A stretch of DNA of 64,000 nt, from contig NZ_JANDMF010000002.1 in assembly GCF_031626875.1 (NCBI RefSeq), positions 1 to 64,000 of the forward strand. Direction: 5' to 3'. The notes below the pieces were generated by a model. That model did no database searches and was not told where the DNA came from. It saw nothing but the letters and a program-made list of their open reading frames with translations. The stretch comes from Clostridium sp031626875. GTDB lineage: Bacteria > Bacillota > Clostridia > Clostridiales > Clostridiaceae. A program made the position numbers and the translations under genes. This document shows positions 60,689-64,000 of this stretch, one piece after another. Numbering within the stretch: the first letter of the stretch is position 1; each line of letters starts with the position of its first letter.

Positions 60689-61837
60689 TTATAATTGTTT
60701 TACTAAATCATGTATTCCTTTTGTAGCATCCAATAATGGAGATATAGATTTATCATAATTAAGATTATCTATTATCTTAGCAATAAACTCTGATAAATCT
60801 ACTTCATGAAACCATTCTGCATTTTTGATTTTCTCAGGGATATAATTTAAATTAGTGGAATAAACTTTTTTAATTATTCCATCATCATAGAACTTTTGAA
60901 ATTTATCTATACCTTCTGTAAAGAAAGCAAAGGTTGTTGCAACATATATACTTTTTGCTTTTCTTTTTTTAAGTTCTAAAGCTATATCAAACACTGATTC
61001 TCCAGATGCTATCATATCATCTACTATCAATACATTTTTCCCTTCAATATTTCTACCAATATATTCATGTTGAATTATAGGATTTTTCCCTTTTACAATT
61101 ATGGAATGATCTCTTCTTTTATAAAACAAACCTACATCAAGGCCTAATACACTTGAATAATATATAGCTCTATCCATTGCTCCTGTATCAGGACTAATAA
61201 CTAACATTTCAGATTTATTTATTAATAGATCTTTCTCTTGTTTAATAAGAGCTTTAACAATTGCATATGTAGGGTAAAGATTTTCAAAAGATATTAATGG
61301 AATTGCATTTTGAATAGTTGGATCATGAACATCAAAGGATAAAATTGCCTTTACCCCCAATCTTTCTAATTCTTGAAGTGCAATAGCACAATCTAAAGAT
61401 TCTCTTCCTTTACGTTTATGTTGTCTCGCTTCATAAAGTAAAGGCATAATTACAGTAATTCGATTAGCTTTTCCACCAATAGCAGATAAGACTCTTTTTA
61501 TATCTTGAAAATGTTCATCAGGCCCCTTATGAGTTGTAATTCCAAACATTTCATAAGTACAACTATAGTTACTAACATCACATAATATATATATATCTTT
61601 TCCCCTTACTGTCTCTTCAATTTTAACCTTACCTTCTCCATTATTAAAACGAACTTCATTTATAGGCACAATATAAGAATCTGGTATATCATGACTTTTT
61701 TCAACCGCTTCTTCTATTCTTTTATTTCTTTTAGTAACTATATGTTTATTAATCTTCTCCCCTATATCTTTACAACTTTCTAGAGTTATAATTCCAAGAG
61801 GGCAATATGGCTTTAAATCTGATGAATGAAAATTCAT
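60689..61837 (-). CDS. prs: Ribose-phosphate pyrophosphokinase (PRPP synthetase), long divergent form
   Basis: This 382-aa PRPP synthetase-like enzyme has the N-terminal EVRFNNGEGKVKIEETVRGKDIYIL, the ATP/catalytic region LLYEARQHKRKGRESLDCAIALQ, and the PRPP loop VLIVDDMIASGESVFDIALELKKR. It is about 65 residues longer than canonical Prs (about 315), mainly at the N-terminus (CPLGIITLES with IEEAVEKSHDIPD). Lower organisms with this form usually also have a standard prs, so it may have a specialised role. GAGGAAAG precedes the ATG. Confidence 0.88.
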   Translation of the reverse strand: MNFHSSDLKPYCPLGIITLESCKDIGEKINKHIVTKRNKRIEEAVEKSHDIPDSYIVPINEVRFNNGEGKVKIEETVRGKDIYILCDVSNYSCTYEMFGITTHKGPDEHFQDIKRVLSAIGGKANRITVIMPLLYEARQHKRKGRESLDCAIALQELERLGVKAILSFDVHDPTIQNAIPLISFENLYPTYAIVKALIKQEKDLLINKSEMLVISPDTGAMDRAIYYSSVLGLDVGLFYKRRDHSIIVKGKNPIIQHEYIGRNIEGKNVLIVDDMIASGESVFDIALELKKRKAKSIYVATTFAFFTEGIDKFQKFYDDGIIKKVYSTNLNYIPEKIKNAEWFHEVDLSEFIAKIIDNLNYDKSISPLLDATKGIHDLVKQL

Positions 61838-62020
61838 TTATCTTTCCTCCTCACTTATGGAACCTTTAATTATTTTTTAGTATATTTCAATTTTCTAATA
61901 CTTATTCTAAGCAAAATAAATACTTTCATAAACATTATATCACCTTTTCCATTCTAAACCATTTATATTTTTTCTTATATCTTCATCTAAATAGAGATTA
62001 TTTTTAATTTATATCAAATA

Positions 62021-62073
62021 AAAACCTCTAGTTAATATAAAGTCTTTTGACCATAACCTAAACTAGAAGTTTT
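62021..62073 (-). terminator. Stem-loop after the FakA-like domain gene
   Basis: AAAACCTCTAGTT pairs with AACTAGAAGTTTT (12 of 13) around a 27-nt loop, 44 bp after the stop. The rest of 61838-62116 is AT-rich without genes. Confidence 0.6.
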
Positions 62074-62116
62074 ATTGTAATCATAAGAATAAATCTTAGA
62101 CTTGTCTCCTTAATAT

Positions 62117-62368
62117 TTAACCTTTAAGGCCCTTTGCTTGACGTTCCATATTTTCTATAACAACATCATGAATATCTCCTAATGAAGCACAATATTCAAG
62201 TACTTTCCATGGAGTATTTGTATGAAAATGTATTTTTATTAATTCCTCATCTCCAACTGCAAGTAATGAATCACCTTCTATGTTTTCAGTAATATACTTA
62301 TTGATTTCATCTTCTGAAAGCTTCTCTCCCTCAATCAATAACTGTGTATCAAATTTATATTCAAGCAT
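62117..62368 (-). CDS. Stand-alone FakA (YloV/DAK) C-terminal domain protein
   Basis: The 83-aa protein matches only the last domain of fatty-acid kinase FakA/YloV: YKFDTQLLIEG, GDSLLAVGDEELIKIHFHTNTPWKVLEYCASLGDIHDVVIENM. The DAK2 ATP-binding and central domains are absent. It is unlikely to be a broken gene because AGGAGGAGG precedes a clean ATG, the start is at a domain boundary and a terminator follows. It may assist a DegV/FakB-type protein or a separate kinase; the role is unknown. Confidence 0.8.
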   Translation of the reverse strand: MLEYKFDTQLLIEGEKLSEDEINKYITENIEGDSLLAVGDEELIKIHFHTNTPWKVLEYCASLGDIHDVVIENMERQAKGLKG

Positions 62369-62460
62369 AACTAGACCTCCTCCTCTGATATAAAAATGTC
62401 TTTGAGTTTATTATATCACAACTGATATTGTTTCTCATATAAGTTAATAAAATAGATTTA

Positions 62461-62904
62461 TTATTTTGCAAGAACTATTAATTCATCAATTGTTTTAAAT
62501 CCATTTTTTAGATAAAACTTTTCTGAAGGATATCCTTTTTCTGTATTTAATATAATTCCATTCAATCCTTGTTTTTTGATATCTTCTTCTATCTCTTTTA
62601 AAAAGTCACTTCCAATGCCCTGCCCTTGTAATTCATAGCAAACACAAAATTGATCAATGTAATATTCAATTCCTTTGATCCAAGGTTTTTTCATGCCAAT
62701 ACTTAAAGCAACAATTTTTTTATTTACAATAGCAACATATCCTAAAAAGTTATTATTCTTAAGAAAGTTATTTAAAAATTCCACTACTTGATCTCTTGAT
62801 TCATAAACATCATTCCATGGTTCTTTAGTAAATGTCTCAATAAATAAATCAACACATTCAGCAATAATCTGTTCTTCAATTTCTAATAATTTCATATTTT
62901 CCAT
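62461..62904 (-). CDS. GNAT-family N-acetyltransferase
   Basis: This roughly 147-aa single GNAT domain has motif A FCVCYELQGQGIGSDFLKEIEED (acetyl-CoA pyrophosphate loop QGQGIG) and motif B YPSEKFYLKNGFKTI. The ATG at 62904 (TAGGTG nearby) is favoured over one 14 codons upstream without a site. The substrate is unknown. It is monocistronic. Confidence 0.88.
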   Translation of the reverse strand: MENMKLLEIEEQIIAECVDLFIETFTKEPWNDVYESRDQVVEFLNNFLKNNNFLGYVAIVNKKIVALSIGMKKPWIKGIEYYIDQFCVCYELQGQGIGSDFLKEIEEDIKKQGLNGIILNTEKGYPSEKFYLKNGFKTIDELIVLAK

Positions 62905-62983
62905 AATACACCTACTCACTTTAAAAATATTACGAGTTATACCCATAACTTACATTGTAATGAAAATACACTTTTCATTTCTA

Positions 62984-63517
62984 TTATTTTTCAAGTACAT
63001 ACAAATATCCATTTTTCATTTTCTTAGGTACCTTTCCTTTAAAACCTAGAAGTTTAAGTTCATTAATAAAAGTATTTAAAAAAAATCCATGGGATATTAT
63101 TAATATATTTTTTTCACTATTTAAATCTAGCTGGTTTAAAAATTCTTTTGCCCTTTTTCGTGTATTATAATATGTTTCTAACTGGGACTTATGATTTATC
63201 TTCCATGCGATTCTTGAAGAAATACTCCAAAAGAAATTAGGCATTTTTAATGATATTTTTTTCACTGGATACATTTTAACTTCTCTTAATAGCTCTGTTA
63301 CCTCTAATTCTTTATCATAAACACTTTTAGCTGTTATTATAGCTCTTTCTAAATCACTGCAGTAACATTTTTCCCATTGATTATTTTTCAAATCAATTTC
63401 ATTTTCTATAACTGATGCATTATCATAGTTATTTACATAATCCTCAAATTCATCTGAATTCATCATTTTCTTAGCTTCTAAATCAACTTTAAAATGTCTT
63501 ACTATACCTACCCTCAT
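62984..63517 (-). CDS. Histidine phosphatase superfamily protein
   Basis: The 177-aa protein has the opening motif MRVGIVRHFKVD (RHF in place of the usual RHG), the CSDLERAIITAKSVY segment and the second catalytic His in ILIISHGFFLNTF. Both His and both Arg of the active site are present. It is of the small phosphoglycerate-mutase-like type. AGGAGAAT precedes the ATG. It lies 31 bp downstream of the partial gene at the window edge and is probably co-transcribed with it. Confidence 0.85.
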   Translation of the reverse strand: MRVGIVRHFKVDLEAKKMMNSDEFEDYVNNYDNASVIENEIDLKNNQWEKCYCSDLERAIITAKSVYDKELEVTELLREVKMYPVKKISLKMPNFFWSISSRIAWKINHKSQLETYYNTRKRAKEFLNQLDLNSEKNILIISHGFFLNTFINELKLLGFKGKVPKKMKNGYLYVLEK

Positions 63518-63548
63518 TTTATTCTCCTAAATTTATAATTTCCATTTT

Positions 63549-64000
63549 TTATTTTACTCTATTAATATTCTCTTCACTATTTTCAATTCTAACTATTCTC
63601 ATGTTTTCATCATATTTAATACCTAATTCTTTTGTTATTGATTCATTTAATTCTGTAATTCTTCCATGATATTTTCTATACTCCAAACTTAATATCTTCA
63701 TATTAGGAATAAAAATATCATAATATCCACTACTACAAAAAAACTTATTAAGCTGCTTTTTAAATTTATAAAATGGATTCATTAACTTTATAAATGACTC
63801 ATCATTTTGTTTATCTATATTCTCTAATAACTTTTTCTTATACATTTCCAATTCTGTCTTTTTAGCATTTAGCATTTTATTTATCTCATTACTTGTATTC
63901 TCAAAGATTTTTTTATGCATTTCATCACTTATATTTTTATATCCTACTTCAACGATTCTAGGTATTTTTATCTCTGGAATACTATCTAAAAAATGAACTA
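63549..64000 (-). CDS. Hypothetical protein, 5' end outside the window
   Basis: The frame is open to the right edge; the Met at 63920 has no Shine-Dalgarno and the reading continues upstream (SIPEIKIPRIVEVGYKNISDE). The visible 150 residues are Lys/Glu-rich and helical with a coiled-coil stretch (NEINKMLNAKKTELEMYKKK) and a less polar centre (NPFYKFKKQLNKFFCSSGYYDIF). I do not recognise the family. The stop lies 31 bp before the histidine-phosphatase gene. Confidence 0.55.
   Translation of the reverse strand, partial: VHFLDSIPEIKIPRIVEVGYKNISDEMHKKIFENTSNEINKMLNAKKTELEMYKKKLLENIDKQNDESFIKLMNPFYKFKKQLNKFFCSSGYYDIFIPNMKILSLEYRKYHGRITELNESITKELGIKYDENMRIVRIENSEENINRVK

Overview
The window is AT-rich DNA whose gene content fits a saccharolytic, anaerobic, low-GC Gram-positive of the Clostridium sensu stricto group. 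Signs are AGGAGG-type ribosome binding sites, intrinsic terminators after most genes, a beta-glucoside PTS with a BglG-type antiterminator site, an iron alcohol dehydrogenase, a sortase-type wall anchor, a PBP2a-like penicillin-binding protein and many Fe-S or flavin oxidoreductases. The species cannot be fixed from sequence alone. I saw no rRNA, tRNA or CRISPR array.

Layout. 1-7.3 kb: a Crp/Fnr regulator, then an operon reading leftwards with a LexA-peptidase/P-loop fusion protein, a two-component system and an ABC-2 exporter. 7.4-17.8 kb: a Ca2+/H+ exchanger, a glycosyltransferase, an alkylsulfatase-like hydrolase, an ABM monooxygenase, an HxlR regulator, a radical SAM protein, a NifU-like protein, a MarR regulator, and an Old Yellow Enzyme with a divergent TetR and a decayed SDR. 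17.9-31.4 kb: carbohydrate and ester metabolism (ChbG-like deacetylase, EIIBCA, AraC regulators, carboxylesterase, GH3, alpha/beta hydrolase, iron alcohol dehydrogenase). 31.4-40.8 kb: a mosaic of decayed genes, two PPC-domain proteins, an esterase/beta-propeller fusion, a second radical SAM protein, an AEC transporter, twin Fe-S flavoproteins, FolP and a broken MFS gene.

40.9-51.2 kb is the most interesting part. It is a co-directional block starting with a small Cys-rich precursor peptide carrying ACGS/ACGA repeats and its radical SAM/SPASM maturase, followed by an MDR oxidoreductase, a nitroreductase, a SirTM-type sirtuin, an OpuC-type osmoprotectant importer translationally coupled to a second MDR oxidoreductase, a DUF1848 protein and a zinc-type macrodomain ADP-ribosyl hydrolase. 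An HxlR regulator is divergent at its head. The promoter of the precursor carries a 35-bp double dyad (GGYAC-N6-GTRCC, 3 bp, GTTAC-N6-GTAAC) placed exactly 3 bp upstream of a -35 box. The same arrangement occurs before the alkylsulfatase-like gene and one PPC gene, and a degenerate copy before the ABM monooxygenase gene. I read this as an undescribed local regulon with activator geometry tying the RiPP/ADP-ribosylation block to two distant metabolic loci.

51.3-64 kb: a MocR remnant, a wall-anchored PAP2 phosphatase with an autotransporter-type repeat next to a 158-bp MITE-like element, a frameshifted hydrolase, a DUF2809 protein, a PBP, LysR/DJ-1, a PRPP synthetase-like protein, a stand-alone FakA C-terminal domain, GNAT and histidine-phosphatase genes, and a gene running off the right edge.
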